Shown here piece by piece: positions 53,850 through 63,963 of a DNA stretch of 64,000 nucleotides. Both the position numbers and the translations under genes were made by a program. How positions within the stretch are numbered: the stretch's first letter is position 1; each line of letters starts with the position of its first letter. The notes beneath the pieces were generated by a model. The model saw only the letters and a list, made by a program, of their open reading frames with translations. It was not told the DNA's origin and searched no databases. Location of the stretch: contig NZ_JACMIA010000001.1 of the NCBI RefSeq assembly GCF_014252955.1, positions 2,812,258 through 2,876,257 of the forward strand, written 5' to 3'. This DNA comes from Stappia sp. 28M-7. GTDB lineage: Bacteria; Pseudomonadota; Alphaproteobacteria; Rhizobiales; Stappiaceae.

Positions 53850-55325
53850 TTACCACCACTTGCCCGGCTCGAAGCGGCCGGCAGCCTCCTCGATGACATT
53901 GCCGAGGGTGTAGAGCGTCTCTTCGCCGAAGGGACGACCGATCAGCTGCAGGCCGAGCGGCAGACCGGCGCTGTTCAGCCCGGCGGGGACAGCCAGACCC
54001 GGCAGGCCGGCCATATTCACGGTCACGGTGAAGACGTCGTTGAGGTACATCTGCACCGGATCGCCGCTGAAGGCGCCCGGCGCGAAGGCCGCATCCGGCG
54101 TCGCCGGCGTCAGGATCGCGTCGACGCCCGCATCGAAGGCCTCGTCAAAATCGCGCTTGATCAAAGTGCGGACCTTCTGGGCGCGCAGGTAGTAGGCGTC
54201 GTAATAGCCGGCCGACAGCACGTAGGTGCCGATCAGGATGCGGCGCTTCACCTCGGAGCCGAAGCCGGCGGCCCGGGTGTTCTCGTACATGTCGGCGATA
54301 TCCTCGCCCGGCACGCGCAAGCCGTAGCGCACGCCGTCGTAGCGGGCGAGGTTCGAGGACGCCTCGGCCGGGGCGACGATGTAATAGGCCGGCAGCGCGT
54401 ATTTGGTGTGCGGCAGGCTGATCTCGACGATCTCCGCGCCCGCAGCCTTCAACCAGTCGATGCCCTGCTGCCAGAGCGCGTCGATCTCCGCCGGGAGGCC
54501 GTCGACCCGGTACTCGGCAGGAATGCCGATCCGCAGGCCCTTCACCGAACGGCCGATGGCCGCCTCATAGTCCGGCACCGGCAGGTCGACCGAGGTCGTG
54601 TCCTTGGCGTCGACCGACGCCATCGAGCGCATCATGATGGCGTTGTCGCGCAAGGTGCGGGTGATCGGGCCGGCCTGGTCGAGCGAGGAGGCGTAGGCAA
54701 CGACGCCCCAGCGCGAGCAGCGGCCGTAGGTCGGCTTCATGCCGACCGTGCCGGTGAGCGCGGCGGGCTGACGGATCGAGCCGCCGGTGTCGGTCGCCGT
54801 GGCGCCGGCGCACATGAAGGCCGCGACCGCAGCGGCCGAGCCACCCGACGAACCGCCGGGAACCAGCGCCTCGGTGGAGCCCTCGCGGCGCCAGGGGTTG
54901 ACCACATTGCCGTAATAAGAGGTCTCGTTGGACGAGCCCATGGCGAACTCGTCCATGTTGAGCTTGCCCAGCATCACCGCGCCGTCAGCCCAAAGGTTCG
55001 CCGTCACGGTCGATTCGTACGGCGGCTTGAACCCGTCGAGGATGTGGCTGCAGGCCTGGGTGTGGACGCCCTCGGTGGCGAACAGGTCCTTGACGCCGAG
55101 CGGAATGCCCTCCAGCGCCCCGCCCTCGCCGCGCGCCAGCCGCTCGTCGGAGCGCTTGGCCATCTCGAGCGCCCGGTCGGCGGTGACCGCGACATAGGCA
55201 TTGATCGCCGGATTGGCCGCCTCGATGGCCGAAAGATAGGCCGTCGTCAGCTCGCTCGCGGTGATCTCGCGGGCGGCGAGCCGCGCGCGGGCCTCCGTCA
55301 GGGTCAGTTTGGTCAGCTCGGTCAT
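53850..55325 (-). CDS. gatA: Aspartyl/glutamyl-tRNA(Asn/Gln) amidotransferase subunit A
   Basis: The 491-residue amidase has the Ser-cisSer-Lys triad: Lys in [13 protein letters not shown] (about residues 77-89), cis-Ser in [15 protein letters not shown] and the nucleophile in [14 protein letters not shown] (about 152-165). It liberates ammonia from glutamine for GatB. ATG 55325 gives the standard start MTELTKLTL; an extension upstream is non-homologous. It is read after gatC, 168 nt downstream, ending at a good terminator. Confidence 0.96.
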   Translation of the reverse strand: MTELTKLTLTEARARLAAREITASELTTAYLSAIEAANPAINAYVAVTADRALEMAKRSDERLARGEGGALEGIPLGVKDLFATEGVHTQACSHILDGFKPPYESTVTANLWADGAVMLGKLNMDEFAMGSSNETSYYGNVVNPWRREGSTEALVPGGSSGGSAAAVAAFMCAGATATDTGGSIRQPAALTGTVGMKPTYGRCSRWGVVAYASSLDQAGPITRTLRDNAIMMRSMASVDAKDTTSVDLPVPDYEAAIGRSVKGLRIGIPAEYRVDGLPAEIDALWQQGIDWLKAAGAEIVEISLPHTKYALPAYYIVAPAEASSNLARYDGVRYGLRVPGEDIADMYENTRAAGFGSEVKRRILIGTYVLSAGYYDAYYLRAQKVRTLIKRDFDEAFDAGVDAILTPATPDAAFAPGAFSGDPVQMYLNDVFTVTVNMAGLPGLAVPAGLNSAGLPLGLQLIGRPFGEETLYTLGNVIEEAAGRFEPGKWW

Positions 55326-55493
55326 CGGGGTCTCGCTCGGACTGGATCTCGCTGGTGGTCTGGGTGGCACGGCGCATGGCGCCGTCTATTGGGAGCCTGT
55401 CTCGCGCTCCCCGCGGCCCGCGTCAAGTGCGACGGGGCAGCGCCCGCATGTCGTGGTCGGGCGGGCTATCGATGCCCACCCGGACGGACATGC

Positions 55494-55781
55494 CTATTCC
55501 ACCACCTTGGGGACCATGAAGAAATTGTCGTCGGAGGCCGGGGCGTTGGCCACCACTTTCTCCGGATAGCCGCCATCGCTGACGACATCGGCGCGCTTTT
55601 TCATTTCCTGATGGACGACGGAGGTCAGCGGCTCGACGCCGTCCACGTTCACCTCGTCGAGCTGCTCGACGAAGGCCAGGATCGTGTTCAGCTCGCCGGT
55701 CATCCGGCTGGCCTCGTCGTCCGTGACCTTGACGCGCGCCAGATGGGCGACGCGCTTCACCGTATCGACATCGACGGACAT
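55494..55781 (-). CDS. gatC: Aspartyl/glutamyl-tRNA(Asn/Gln) amidotransferase subunit C
   Basis: The 95-residue GatC starts [20 protein letters not shown] and has [20 protein letters not shown] (about residues 41-60), both diagnostic. It stabilises the GatA-GatB complex. GTTGGAGAA lies before ATG 55781. It precedes gatA on the same strand, the common alphaproteobacterial order. Confidence 0.94.
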   Translation of the reverse strand: MSVDVDTVKRVAHLARVKVTDDEASRMTGELNTILAFVEQLDEVNVDGVEPLTSVVHQEMKKRADVVSDGGYPEKVVANAPASDDNFFMVPKVVE

Positions 55782-56028
55782 GCGAATTCTCCAACAAGAT
55801 CAGGCCGTGAAAGGTGCGGGCCTCGCGAACGCCCCTTCCCCCGGATGAAAAGGAGATGGAAAGGACACGCCGCAACGCCGGCAAGCCCGGCCGGCCCGAA
55901 CGGCCGGCGGGCCGCACCCGCTTGACCGGGCTATATCATCCGCATCCTGCGCCCCGCAAGCCGAAGCCCGCGCGGTCCGCCCTCTCCTGCGCTCCCAGGG
56001 CGTGTCCGCCTTGCTCCAGGAGCGCCGA

Positions 56029-56565
56029 TCAGGCGGCTGCGCCCTGCCCGCGGCAGGACGATCCGGATGCGGGCCGGGAGGCGGCGGAGGTCAGCGAGCC
56101 CGGCAGGCCAAAGCCCGCAGCCGCAGAGGCCTGCGTCCCGGCGGAGGCATGAACGGGGGCATGGGCGAAAGCCGCCGCACCGCGCCACTGCTCTTCCTCG
56201 ACGATGCGGCCAAGATGCCAGCGCTGGCGGAAGGACACCGTCTCGCGGAAGAAGCGGCCGTCCACCTCGACCCCGTCGAAGCGGCAGAAGAATTCCGCCG
56301 TCTCGCCCGCCCGGTCGCAGACGAGCCCGTCGACCGTGCCGCGCAGCATGGTGAAGCGGCGGGCGACGGGATGCAGCTTGCGCAGGACCCCCTCCAGCCC
56401 CTCGGCCGCCACCGCGCCATTGTCGAACAGGCGGATGTCGGGGGCAAAATGCGCCCGCGCCGCGCCGAGAAGGTCGCCGCGCGCCAGCGACACCAGATAG
56501 TCGTCGAGCCGGTTGCGAAACGGCGAGACGCGAAGGCGGGAGCGAAGCGGAAGGGCAATCGTCAT
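56029..56565 (-). CDS. NTF2/SnoaL-like protein
   Basis: The 178-residue protein has the cone-like NTF2/SnoaL pattern: RNRLDDYLVSLARGDLLGAA (about residues 17-36), then FAPDIRLFDNGAVAAEGLEG and FFCRFDGVEVDGRFFRETVS. The C-terminal 45 residues are Ala/Ser/Gly-rich and probably disordered. The family includes enzymes and ligand-binding proteins; function cannot be assigned. It lies on the minus strand after a gap of about 250 nt from gatC. Confidence 0.65.
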   Translation of the reverse strand: MTIALPLRSRLRVSPFRNRLDDYLVSLARGDLLGAARAHFAPDIRLFDNGAVAAEGLEGVLRKLHPVARRFTMLRGTVDGLVCDRAGETAEFFCRFDGVEVDGRFFRETVSFRQRWHLGRIVEEEQWRGAAAFAHAPVHASAGTQASAAAGFGLPGSLTSAASRPASGSSCRGQGAAA

Positions 56566-56671
56566 GGCGGCACCTGTTCTGGATCGATGAGAACATTACG
56601 AGAACATTCTCCATCTGTCCAGTCGTCAGAACGCCTCTTCAGGACGCGGGCGGGCACGTCATTCTCAGGCT

Positions 56672-56723
56672 GTCATCCCGGCCGACGGCGCAGCCGGAGA
56701 GCCGGGACCCATTGGCAACCTCG
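56672..56723 (+). repeat. Dispersed intergenic repeat, copy 2
   Basis: About 52 nt that match the family at GTCATCCCGGCC and the core GCCGGGACCCATTGG followed by CAACC. It is less similar than the other two copies. It lies in the gap before the small secreted protein gene. Confidence 0.6.
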
Positions 56724-56875
56724 GCAGGTGTTTCTGGCTCCCCGCCAAACGTCATTGCCGGGCAAGCGGAAGCCAAGACCCGGGAACGCCCCTGCCGTAC
56801 TGCGATCACAATGATGATCGAGATCATCGAGGGCATATTGCGAGCCACCAGTATTTTTCAGGCACGGAGAGGCCG

Positions 56876-57184
56876 TTGCTCAAGAACATCGTCATAGCCC
56901 TGCTGACCCTGGGCCTGATTTCAGGGTTCCTTGTTTTTCAGAAGAAGCTCTACCGGGCCAGCGTGGAGATTGCCGAAGCCCGCTGCGGCGAGATGGTCAA
57001 CGCGATGCCGGATCGCGCCAACAGGACCGCATCCGGAACCTGCAAGCTCGTTCACCACGACATCTTCATGAAGCTGGAAATCGAGAACCGTCCGGACATC
57101 GTCATGTCTTGCTGGCTCGACTACGGGTTCTGGGGGCCGTTCCCGCCGTCCGATTGCGAAATCCAGAAAACCCGCGCGAACTAG
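56876..57184 (+). CDS. Small membrane-anchored or secreted hypothetical protein
   Basis: A 102-residue protein with an N-terminal hydrophobic helix (IVIALLTLGLISGFLVF, about residues 5-21) and a polar region with four cysteines (ARCGEM, GTCKLV, MSCWLD, SDCEIQ), suggesting two disulfides in the periplasm. It is unrecognised. The TTG start at 56876 follows GGAGAG at good spacing. It has dispersed repeats on both sides. Confidence 0.6.
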   Translation: MLKNIVIALLTLGLISGFLVFQKKLYRASVEIAEARCGEMVNAMPDRANRTASGTCKLVHHDIFMKLEIENRPDIVMSCWLDYGFWGPFPPSDCEIQKTRAN

Positions 57185-57282
57185 GACGGAGCGCTATCGA
57201 CAGGCCCTCGGCTCGCCGGTCCCGGCTCGGCGCTTGCGCGCCGTCCGGGATGACGAAGGAGAGGTTTCGGTGCCCCCGCCAC

Positions 57283-57333
57283 CGCTCTGGCAACCAATAG
57301 GCCCCGGCGCGCGCTGCGCTTGGCCGGGGTGAC
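57283..57333 (-). repeat. Dispersed intergenic repeat, copy 3 (inverted)
   Basis: The reverse complement reads GTCACCCCGGCCAAGCGCAG..., ending CCTATTGGTTGCCAGAGCG, and matches 39543-39594 at most positions. Confidence 0.75.
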
Positions 57334-57378
57334 GGCAGAGGGGATGCGAGGTCTCGCCCCCCCCCGCGTGGCCCCGCC

Positions 57379-58086
57379 TCAGACCTCCAGCGAGGCGCCG
57401 GGCGCGGTCACCTTCACGCACGAGCCCTGGTCGCCCATTTCCCGCACGAAGGCATCCGCCGACTGGTCGAGAATCGGGAACGTGCCGAAGTGGCAAGGGA
57501 TGACCGTGTCGAAGTCGAAGAAGCGGCGGCAGGCGAGCGCGGCCGTACGCGCACCCATGGTGAAGCGGTCGCCGATGGGCACGATGCCGACCTTCGGCGC
57601 GTAGAGCTCGTTGACCAGCGCCATGTCGCCGAAAATGTCGGTGTCGCCCATGTGGTAGAGCGTCGGCTGGTCCTTGGCCCGCACGATCAGGCCGTTCGGC
57701 TGGCCCATATAGACCGGCGGCCAGCCGCCGGCGAGCGAGGACGAGGTGTGATGCGCCTGGGTGAGCGAGACCGCGAACGGGCCGACATCGACCGTGCCGC
57801 CGCAGCCCATCGGGTTGATGTTCTCATGACCCTGCGACTGGACCCACATGGAGACCTCGAAATTCGCCGTGACCTGCGCGCCCGTCGCCTTGGCGATGGC
57901 GATGGTGTCGCCGGTATGGTCGTCATGGCCGTGGGTGAGCAGGATGTGGGTGACGCCCTCGCTGGCCTTCTCGACGCTCATGTCGGACGGGAAGGACGGA
58001 TTGCCGCTCAGGAACGGGTCGATGAGGATGGTCGCGCCGGGAATTTCGACGCGGAACGCGGCATGGCCGAGATAAGTGAGCTTCAT
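57379..58086 (-). CDS. UPF0173 metal-dependent hydrolase (metallo-beta-lactamase fold)
   Basis: The 235-residue protein has the metallo-hydrolase motif HILLTHGHDDHTGD (His-x-His-x-Asp-His, about residues 46-59), then LYHMGDTDIFGDM and IPIGDRFTMGA, as in UPF0173/YtkL proteins. Two zinc or manganese ions are likely bound; substrate is unknown. ATG 58086 follows GGGAGGC at good spacing, and the first residues MKLTYLGHAAFRVE fit the family. It is divergent from ruvX. Confidence 0.9.
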   Translation of the reverse strand: MKLTYLGHAAFRVEIPGATILIDPFLSGNPSFPSDMSVEKASEGVTHILLTHGHDDHTGDTIAIAKATGAQVTANFEVSMWVQSQGHENINPMGCGGTVDVGPFAVSLTQAHHTSSSLAGGWPPVYMGQPNGLIVRAKDQPTLYHMGDTDIFGDMALVNELYAPKVGIVPIGDRFTMGARTAALACRRFFDFDTVIPCHFGTFPILDQSADAFVREMGDQGSCVKVTAPGASLEV

Positions 58087-58207
58087 GATGGCTGCCTCCC
58101 TTGAAGCGGAAACGGTGGATGAAATGTCCCGCTGAAATCTAGCCACCTGACGGCAAACGGCAATCCCGGAGCTGTTCGCCCCTCGCGCGCCGTGCTAAAG
58201 CCGCTGA

Positions 58208-58723
58208 ATGGCCACAGATCCTCTCCTTGCGCTGGAAGACTTTGCAGCGCGCCTCCCCCGCATCGGACGCCTGATCGGTCTCGATCTGGGCACCAAGACC
58301 ATCGGGCTTGCCCTGTCCGATCTCGGCCGCGGCATCGCCTCGCCGCTGGAGACGATCCGCCGCAAGAAATTCGGCGTCGATGCCGCCGCCCTGCTCGCCA
58401 TCTGCGCCAAGCACGAGGTCAGCGGCCTGGTGCTCGGCCTGCCGCTGAACATGGACGGCACGGAAGGTCCGCGCGTGCAGGCGACCCGCGCCTTTGCCCG
58501 CAATCTCGCGGCGCTGACCGACATGCCGATGACCGCCTGGGACGAGCGCCTGTCGACGGCAGCCGTCACCCGCACGCTGATCGACGCCGACCGCTCCCGC
58601 GCCCGCCGGGCCGAGCTGGTCGACAAGATGGCCGCCTCCTACATCCTGCAGGGCCTGCTCGACCGTCTGACCTACGGCAGCCTCGACGAGCAGGACGAGA
58701 GGCCGGACGACGGTCGGCCATGA
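58208..58723 (+). CDS. ruvX: Holliday junction resolvase RuvX/YqgF
   Basis: The 171-residue protein has the RNase H-like fold of Yqg[19 protein letters not shown] (about residues 21-38, first catalytic Asp), [16 protein letters not shown] (about 79-94), WDERLSTAA (about 118-126, Glu/Arg) and a terminal [15 protein letters not shown]. It acts in Holliday junction resolution or in 16S rRNA 5' maturation, as shown for E. coli YqgF. The stop overlaps the next start by 4 nt. Confidence 0.92.
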   Translation: MATDPLLALEDFAARLPRIGRLIGLDLGTKTIGLALSDLGRGIASPLETIRRKKFGVDAAALLAICAKHEVSGLVLGLPLNMDGTEGPRVQATRAFARNLAALTDMPMTAWDERLSTAAVTRTLIDADRSRARRAELVDKMAASYILQGLLDRLTYGSLDEQDERPDDGRP

Positions 58724-59646
58724 ACGGCGTCTTCAACGCGCTGATTCCGGTGCTGCTGGTGATCGCCGCCGGCAATGTCGTCGCGCGCATGGGCCTGATC
58801 ACCGGCGACCAGTGGCGCGGCATCGAGAAGATCGCGTATTTCCTGCTGTTTCCCGCGCTGATCATCCGCACGGTCGTGAAAACCGACTTCATGGCGATCC
58901 CCGCCTTCGGCATGAGCGCGGCACTGGTCCTGTCGATCTTCGCCATGTCGGCGCTGGCGCTGGCGCTGCAGCCGCTGCTGAAGACGCGATTCGGCATCGA
59001 CGGGCCGCGCTTCAGCTCGATCTTTCAGGGCGCGACCCGCTGGAACACCTTCGTCGCGCTGGCCATCGCCGACGAGCTGCTGGGCCGCGAGGGCGTCGCG
59101 CTGCTGGCGGTGGCGGTGGTGGCGATGATCCCGCTGCTCAACATCATCAACGTGCTGGTGCTGGCGCGCTTCGCCAGCGGCTCGCCGCCGAGCGCCGGGC
59201 GCATCGCGCTGGATCTCCTCAAGAACCCGCTGATCTGGTCGACCGGCCTCGGGCTGGCGCTCAACATCGCCGGCGTGCCGCTGCCGCGCTTTGCCGATTC
59301 GACACTGCAGATCCTCGGCAATGCGGCGCTGCCCATCGGCATCGTCTGCGTCGGCGCCGGACTGAACCTTGCCGCCCTGCGCCGCCCCGGCCCGGCGCTC
59401 GCCACCGCCACCGTGCTGAAGCTGGCGGTGATGCCGGTCTTCGGCTTCCTCTTCGCCCTGCTGCTCGGGCTGGACGGGCCGGCGCTTTCGGCGGTGATCA
59501 TCGCCATGTCCGTGCCGTCCGCCGGCAACTCCTACCTGCTTGCCCGCCAGATGGGGGGCGATGCGCCGCTGATGGCCGAGATCCTGACCATGCAGACAGT
59601 GCTGGCGGCTGTCACCATGCCGCTGGCCCTGCTGCTCGCTCATTAA
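58720..59646 (+). CDS. AEC-family auxin/malonate-type permease
   Basis: The 308-residue protein has ten or so hydrophobic helices and the AEC pattern: [20 protein letters not shown] (about residues 7-26), [18 protein letters not shown] and a second half ending [22 protein letters not shown]-like ([20 protein letters not shown]). Family members carry auxin, malate or malonate out or in. ATG 58720 overlaps the ruvX stop (ATGA), giving translational coupling. The substrate is unknown. Confidence 0.88.
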   Translation: MNGVFNALIPVLLVIAAGNVVARMGLITGDQWRGIEKIAYFLLFPALIIRTVVKTDFMAIPAFGMSAALVLSIFAMSALALALQPLLKTRFGIDGPRFSSIFQGATRWNTFVALAIADELLGREGVALLAVAVVAMIPLLNIINVLVLARFASGSPPSAGRIALDLLKNPLIWSTGLGLALNIAGVPLPRFADSTLQILGNAALPIGIVCVGAGLNLAALRRPGPALATATVLKLAVMPVFGFLFALLLGLDGPALSAVIIAMSVPSAGNSYLLARQMGGDAPLMAEILTMQTVLAAVTMPLALLLAH

Positions 59647-59647
59647 G

Positions 59648-59764
59648 AAACACGCTCTCACAGCCATCTAGCGCGGTTTTCTGCGCTTCCGGTGCTCACG
59701 TACCTGAATGTACGCTGCGCTCCGGTTCTCGAAACCCACACTAGATGGCTGTGGGAGCGCGTTT
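59648..59764. repeat. Large imperfect palindrome upstream of pyrB
   Basis: AAACACGCTCTCACAGCCAT at 59648 and its partner ending at 59764 (CTAGATGGCTGTGGGAGCGC) form 24-nt arms with two mismatches around a roughly 69-nt loop. The loop holds a second dyad (CACGTACCTGAATGTACG). It may act as terminator or attenuator between the AEC gene and pyrB, or be a small mobile repeat. Confidence 0.75.
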
Positions 59765-59844
59765 CGACTCGATCACGAGTGCCGGTGGAGAACGCCTCGC
59801 CGCGCTTGAGCCGGGCCAAGGAAGCGCCTATAGGGTTGGCTTTA

Positions 59845-60801
59845 ATGAGCGCTCATCATCCCCCCCTCGCGGAGCTTTATCCGCACCGTCACCTCCTCGG
59901 CATCGAGGGCCTGCAGCCCAACGAGATCGTCGCGCTGCTCGACCAGGCGGAAGCCGCCGTCGAGATCAGCCGGCAGGTCGAGAAGAAAAAGGCCGTTCTG
60001 CGCGGCCGGACCCAGATCAACCTGTTCTTCGAGGCCTCGACGCGGACCCAGTCCTCGTTCGAGATCGCCGGCAAACGGCTCGGTGCCGACGTCATGAACA
60101 TGTCGGTCGCCTCGTCCTCGGTGAAGAAGGGCGAGACGCTGATCGACACGGCGGCAACGCTGAACGCCATGCATCCCGACATCATCGTCGTGCGCCACCA
60201 TGCCGCCGGCGCGGTGCACCTTCTGGCGCAGAAGGTCGGCTGCTCGGTGGTCAATGCCGGCGACGGCGCGCATGAGCACCCGACCCAGGCGCTGCTCGAC
60301 GCGCTGACCATCCGCCGCCACAAGGGCAGCATCGCCGGGCTGACGGTGGCGATCTGCGGCGACATCCTGCATTCGCGCGTCGCCCGCTCCAACATCATCC
60401 TGCTGAACGCGCTCGGCGCGCGGGTGCGCGTCGTCGCCCCCTCGACGCTGCTGCCGAACGGCATCGCCCAGATGGGCGTCGAGGTGTTCCAGGACATGCG
60501 CAAGGGGCTGGCCGGCGCCGACATCGTGATGATGCTGCGCCTGCAGCGCGAGCGCATGCAGGGCGCCTTTATCCCCTCCGTGCGCGAGTATTTCCGCTAT
60601 TACGGCCTCGACCGCGACAAGCTGGCGGAGGCCGCAGAGGGCGCGCTGGTGATGCATCCCGGCCCGATGAACCGGGGCGTGGAGATCGATCCGGAAATCG
60701 CCGACGGGCCGCAAAGCCTGATCCGCGAGCAGGTCGAGATGGGCGTTGCCGTGCGCATGGCCGTCCTCGAGGCGCTCGCCGCCCATCTGCCGAACAAGTG
60801 A
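59845..60801 (+). CDS. pyrB: Aspartate carbamoyltransferase catalytic subunit
   Basis: The 318-residue enzyme has the carbamoyl phosphate loop [20 protein letters not shown] (Ser-Thr-Arg-Thr, about residues 54-73), [15 protein letters not shown] (about 113), [20 protein letters not shown] (about 136-155) and [14 protein letters not shown] (about 275-288). It joins aspartate to carbamoyl phosphate in pyrimidine synthesis. ATG 59845 is chosen for the conserved start [20 protein letters not shown]. pyrC-like follows after 11 nt; together they form the enzyme/pseudo-dihydroorotase pair. Confidence 0.95.
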   Translation: MSAHHPPLAELYPHRHLLGIEGLQPNEIVALLDQAEAAVEISRQVEKKKAVLRGRTQINLFFEASTRTQSSFEIAGKRLGADVMNMSVASSSVKKGETLIDTAATLNAMHPDIIVVRHHAAGAVHLLAQKVGCSVVNAGDGAHEHPTQALLDALTIRRHKGSIAGLTVAICGDILHSRVARSNIILLNALGARVRVVAPSTLLPNGIAQMGVEVFQDMRKGLAGADIVMMLRLQRERMQGAFIPSVREYFRYYGLDRDKLAEAAEGALVMHPGPMNRGVEIDPEIADGPQSLIREQVEMGVAVRMAVLEALAAHLPNK

Positions 60802-60812
60802 GGAGCCCGGCC

Positions 60813-62108
60813 ATGGCAAACCCGCAGAGCCCGATCCTCCTCACGAATGCCCGGGTGATCGACCCGGCAAGCGGCCTCGACGCGCCCGGCAGCGTGCTGA
60901 TCGAGAACGGACGCATCACCGCCGCAGGACCGGCGGCGCAGAACCAGGGCGCACCGGAGGGAACGCAAGTGATCGATGTCGCCGGCGCGGTCGTCGCGCC
61001 CGGCCTCGTCGACATGGGCGTCACCGTGGGCGAGCCCGGCGCCGAGCACCGCGAGACGCTGGCCAGCGCCAGCCAGGCGGCAGCGGCCGGCGGCGTCACC
61101 ACCATCGTCACCTCCCCCGACACGGATCCGGTGATCGACGACCCGGCGCTGGTCGACTTCGTGCTGCGCCGCGCCCGCGACACGGCCTGCGTCAACGTCC
61201 ATCCCTTCGCCGCGCTGACCAAGCATCTGGCCGGTGAGGAGATGAGCGAGATCGGCCTGCTGCAGGAAGCCGGTGCCGTCGCCTTCTCCAACGGCCACCG
61301 CTCGGTCACCCATGCCGGCATCATGCGCCGGCTGATGACCTATGCCCGCGACTTCGGCGCGCTCGTCGTGCACCACACCGAGGACCCGGCGCTATCGGGC
61401 TCCGGCGTCATCAACGAGAGCCTGTCGGCGAGCTGGAAGGGCCTGCCGGCAAGCCCGCGCGAGGCCGAGATCATCATGGTCGAGCGCGACCTGCGGCTCG
61501 CCGCGCTGACGCGCGGGCGCTACCACGCGCAGTCGATCTCCTGTGCCGAGAGCACCAAGGCGATCGCCCGGGCCAAGGCGGACGGCCTCGACGTCACCTG
61601 CGGCATCACCGTCAACCATCTGACGTTGAACGAAAACGACATCGGCCCCTACCGGACCTTCTTCAAGATGTCGCCGCCGCTGCGCTCGGAAGACGAGCGC
61701 CAGGCGATGATCGCCGCGCTCGCCGACGGCACCATCGACGTGATCGTCTCGGGCCACGACCCGCAGGACGTGGAGACCAAGCGCCATCCCTTCGCCGAGG
61801 CCGCCGACGGCGCCATCGGCCTGGAGACGCTGCTGGCCGCCGGCCTGCGCCTCGTCCATTCCGGCGAGATCGGCCTTGCCACCCTGCTTGCGGCAATGAC
61901 CTGCAACCCGGCCCGCCGGCTAGGCCTCGATGCCGGCCGCCTTGCCGCGGGCGCCCCGGCCGACGTTGTCGTGTTCGATCCGGACCGGCCTTGGGTGCTG
62001 GACAAGACGCGGCTGAAATCGCGCTCCAAGAACACCCCGTTCGAGGACGCGCGCTTCTCCGGCGAGGTGCTGCACACCATCGTCGCCGGACGGATCGTGA
62101 CGCCCTGA
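60813..62108 (+). CDS. Dihydroorotase-like, probably non-catalytic (PyrX/pseudo-DHOase)
   Basis: The 431-residue protein is like type I dihydroorotase but lacks its metal site. Where active enzymes have PGLVDMHVHLREPG, this reads [20 protein letters not shown] (about residues 62-81), so both histidines of HxH are gone. The catalytic Asp region TDHAPH is SGHDPQD (about 310). Such degenerate copies next to pyrB hold the ATCase catalytic trimers in a dodecamer in other bacteria. A separate active dihydroorotase would be needed elsewhere. ATG 60813 has GAGGAG upstream. Confidence 0.88.
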   Translation: MANPQSPILLTNARVIDPASGLDAPGSVLIENGRITAAGPAAQNQGAPEGTQVIDVAGAVVAPGLVDMGVTVGEPGAEHRETLASASQAAAAGGVTTIVTSPDTDPVIDDPALVDFVLRRARDTACVNVHPFAALTKHLAGEEMSEIGLLQEAGAVAFSNGHRSVTHAGIMRRLMTYARDFGALVVHHTEDPALSGSGVINESLSASWKGLPASPREAEIIMVERDLRLAALTRGRYHAQSISCAESTKAIARAKADGLDVTCGITVNHLTLNENDIGPYRTFFKMSPPLRSEDERQAMIAALADGTIDVIVSGHDPQDVETKRHPFAEAADGAIGLETLLAAGLRLVHSGEIGLATLLAAMTCNPARRLGLDAGRLAAGAPADVVVFDPDRPWVLDKTRLKSRSKNTPFEDARFSGEVLHTIVAGRIVTP

Positions 62109-62197
62109 GACCCTTGCGAAACGCTGCGGAAAACCGGATTTCCCTTTTCGATCCGATGTTCTAGAGTTACATCGTCGCCGCAACCGGAGGCTGCACG

Positions 62198-62818
62198 TTG
62201 CCCGATCCGATCAGCTGGGCCCTTGCCTGGCCCTACTACCTGACTGCGCTCGTTTTCGGCTATCTGCTGGGCTCGATCCCCTTCGGGCTGATCATCACGC
62301 GGCTGGCGGGCCAGGGCGACATCCGCAAGATCGGCTCCGGCAATATCGGCACCACCAACGTGCTGCGCACCGGCAAGAAGCACCTGGCCGCCCTCACCCT
62401 CCTCGGCGACATGCTGAAGGGCACGGTCGCCGTGCTGGTGGCCAGCCGCTACGGCGGGCCGGACCCGGCGGTGATCGCCGGCTTCGGCGCCTTCATCGGC
62501 CATATCTTTCCGGTCTGGCTGCGCTTTCGCGGCGGCAAGGGCGTTGCCACCTATCTCGGCATCCTGCTCGGCCTCTACTGGCCGGCGGCGCTCGCCTTCG
62601 CCGCGATCTGGGTCGCGGTCGCCTTCGTGACGCGCTACTCCTCCGCCTCCGCCCTCGTGGCGAGCCTTGCGACCCCCTTGCTGCTGTGGTTCGTCTTCGA
62701 CCGGGCGCAGGTCGCCGAGCTGATGGCGCTGCTCTCGGTCATCCTGTGGGCCAAGCATCACGAGAATATCGGCCGCCTGCTCAAGGGCACCGAAGGCCGG
62801 ATCGGCCAGAAGGCATGA
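62198..62818 (+). CDS. plsY: Acyl-phosphate glycerol-3-phosphate acyltransferase PlsY
   Basis: The 206-residue inner-membrane enzyme has the three PlsY loops: [15 protein letters not shown] (about residues 22-36), then [19 protein letters not shown] (about 47-65) and [17 protein letters not shown] (about 112-128), with several helices. It makes lysophosphatidic acid from acyl-phosphate and glycerol-3-phosphate. The TTG start is supported by GGAGG at 7 nt. Its stop overlaps the dprA start by 4 nt. Confidence 0.95.
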   Translation: MPDPISWALAWPYYLTALVFGYLLGSIPFGLIITRLAGQGDIRKIGSGNIGTTNVLRTGKKHLAALTLLGDMLKGTVAVLVASRYGGPDPAVIAGFGAFIGHIFPVWLRFRGGKGVATYLGILLGLYWPAALAFAAIWVAVAFVTRYSSASALVASLATPLLLWFVFDRAQVAELMALLSVILWAKHHENIGRLLKGTEGRIGQKA

Positions 62819-63963
62819 GTTCAGGCGCGACCGGGCGCGGTCGCGCCCTCTCCGACCGCCAGCGCCTGGCCTGGCTGCGCCTGATCCGCTCCGAGAATGT
62901 CGGTCCGGTCACCTTCCGCGAACTGATCAACCACACCGGCTCCGCCGAGGCGGCGCTCGCCGCCCTGCCGGAACTCTCCCGCCGCGGCGGCAAGCGCACC
63001 ATCCGCATCGCCTCGCAGGCCGACGCGGAGCGCGAGATCGAGGCGCTGGCGCGGATCGGCGGACGCCTGCGGGCGCTCGGCGAATACGGCTACCCGCCCC
63101 TGCTGCGCCATGTCGACGGCGCCCCGCCGCTGATCTCCGTGCTCGGCTCCGACGACCGGCTGGCGGATGCGGCGACCATCGCCATGGTCGGGGCGCGCAA
63201 TGCCTCGCTGGCCGGACAGAAGATCGCGACCGAGATCGCCGCCTATCTGGGCGCCGGCGGCTACACCGTGGTCTCGGGCCTTGCGCGCGGCATCGATGCG
63301 GCCGCGCACCGGGCCGCGCTGGCAAGCGGCACGGCAGCGGTGCTGGCCGGCGGCGTCGACATCATCTACCCGCCGGAAAACCGCGAACTCTACCACGACA
63401 TCGCCGCCCGGGGCGGCGCCATCGTCAGCGAAATGCCCTTCGGCTGGAAACCGCGGGCCCGCGACTTCCCGCGCCGCAACCGGCTGATTTCCGGCATGTC
63501 GCTGGCAACGGTGCTGATCGAGGCGGCGCGCGGCTCAGGCTCGCTGCACACCGCCCGCTTTGCCGCCGAGCAGAACCGCGACGTCTTCGTGGTGCCCGGC
63601 TCGCCGCTGGACCCGCGTTCGGAAGGCGGCAACCGGCTGATCCGCGACGGGGCGACGCTGGTGGCAAGCGGCGCCGACGTGCTGGAAAGCCTGGGTCCCC
63701 GGCGCATCGCCGAAGAGGCCCCCGGCCTCGACATCGAGGAACCGAGCGCGGGCGGCGGCCCCGTCCGGCCGCCGGAAGTGGAGGACAGCGACCGTGGCCG
63801 CGTGCTGTCCGCGCTGGGGGCAGCGCCGGTCGAGGTCGACGAGCTGATCCGTTACACCGGCCTTTCGGCGCGCATCGTCCATGTGATCCTGCTGGAACTG
63901 GAGCTCGCCGGACGGCTGGAGCGCCACCGCGGCCAACGCATCAGCCTGATCGACGGACGCTGA
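62815..63963 (+). CDS. dprA: DNA processing protein DprA
   Basis: The 382-residue protein has an N-terminal SAM-like domain ([20 protein letters not shown]), the Rossmann core [18 protein letters not shown] (about residues 124-141) and [20 protein letters not shown] (about 152-171), [16 protein letters not shown], and a C-terminal winged-helix DML1-type domain ([20 protein letters not shown], about 341-360). DprA loads RecA on incoming single-stranded DNA in transformation. ATG 62815 overlaps the plsY stop. In related genomes topA follows; only 37 nt remain here. Confidence 0.95.
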   Translation: MSSGATGRGRALSDRQRLAWLRLIRSENVGPVTFRELINHTGSAEAALAALPELSRRGGKRTIRIASQADAEREIEALARIGGRLRALGEYGYPPLLRHVDGAPPLISVLGSDDRLADAATIAMVGARNASLAGQKIATEIAAYLGAGGYTVVSGLARGIDAAAHRAALASGTAAVLAGGVDIIYPPENRELYHDIAARGGAIVSEMPFGWKPRARDFPRRNRLISGMSLATVLIEAARGSGSLHTARFAAEQNRDVFVVPGSPLDPRSEGGNRLIRDGATLVASGADVLESLGPRRIAEEAPGLDIEEPSAGGGPVRPPEVEDSDRGRVLSALGAAPVEVDELIRYTGLSARIVHVILLELELAGRLERHRGQRISLIDGR

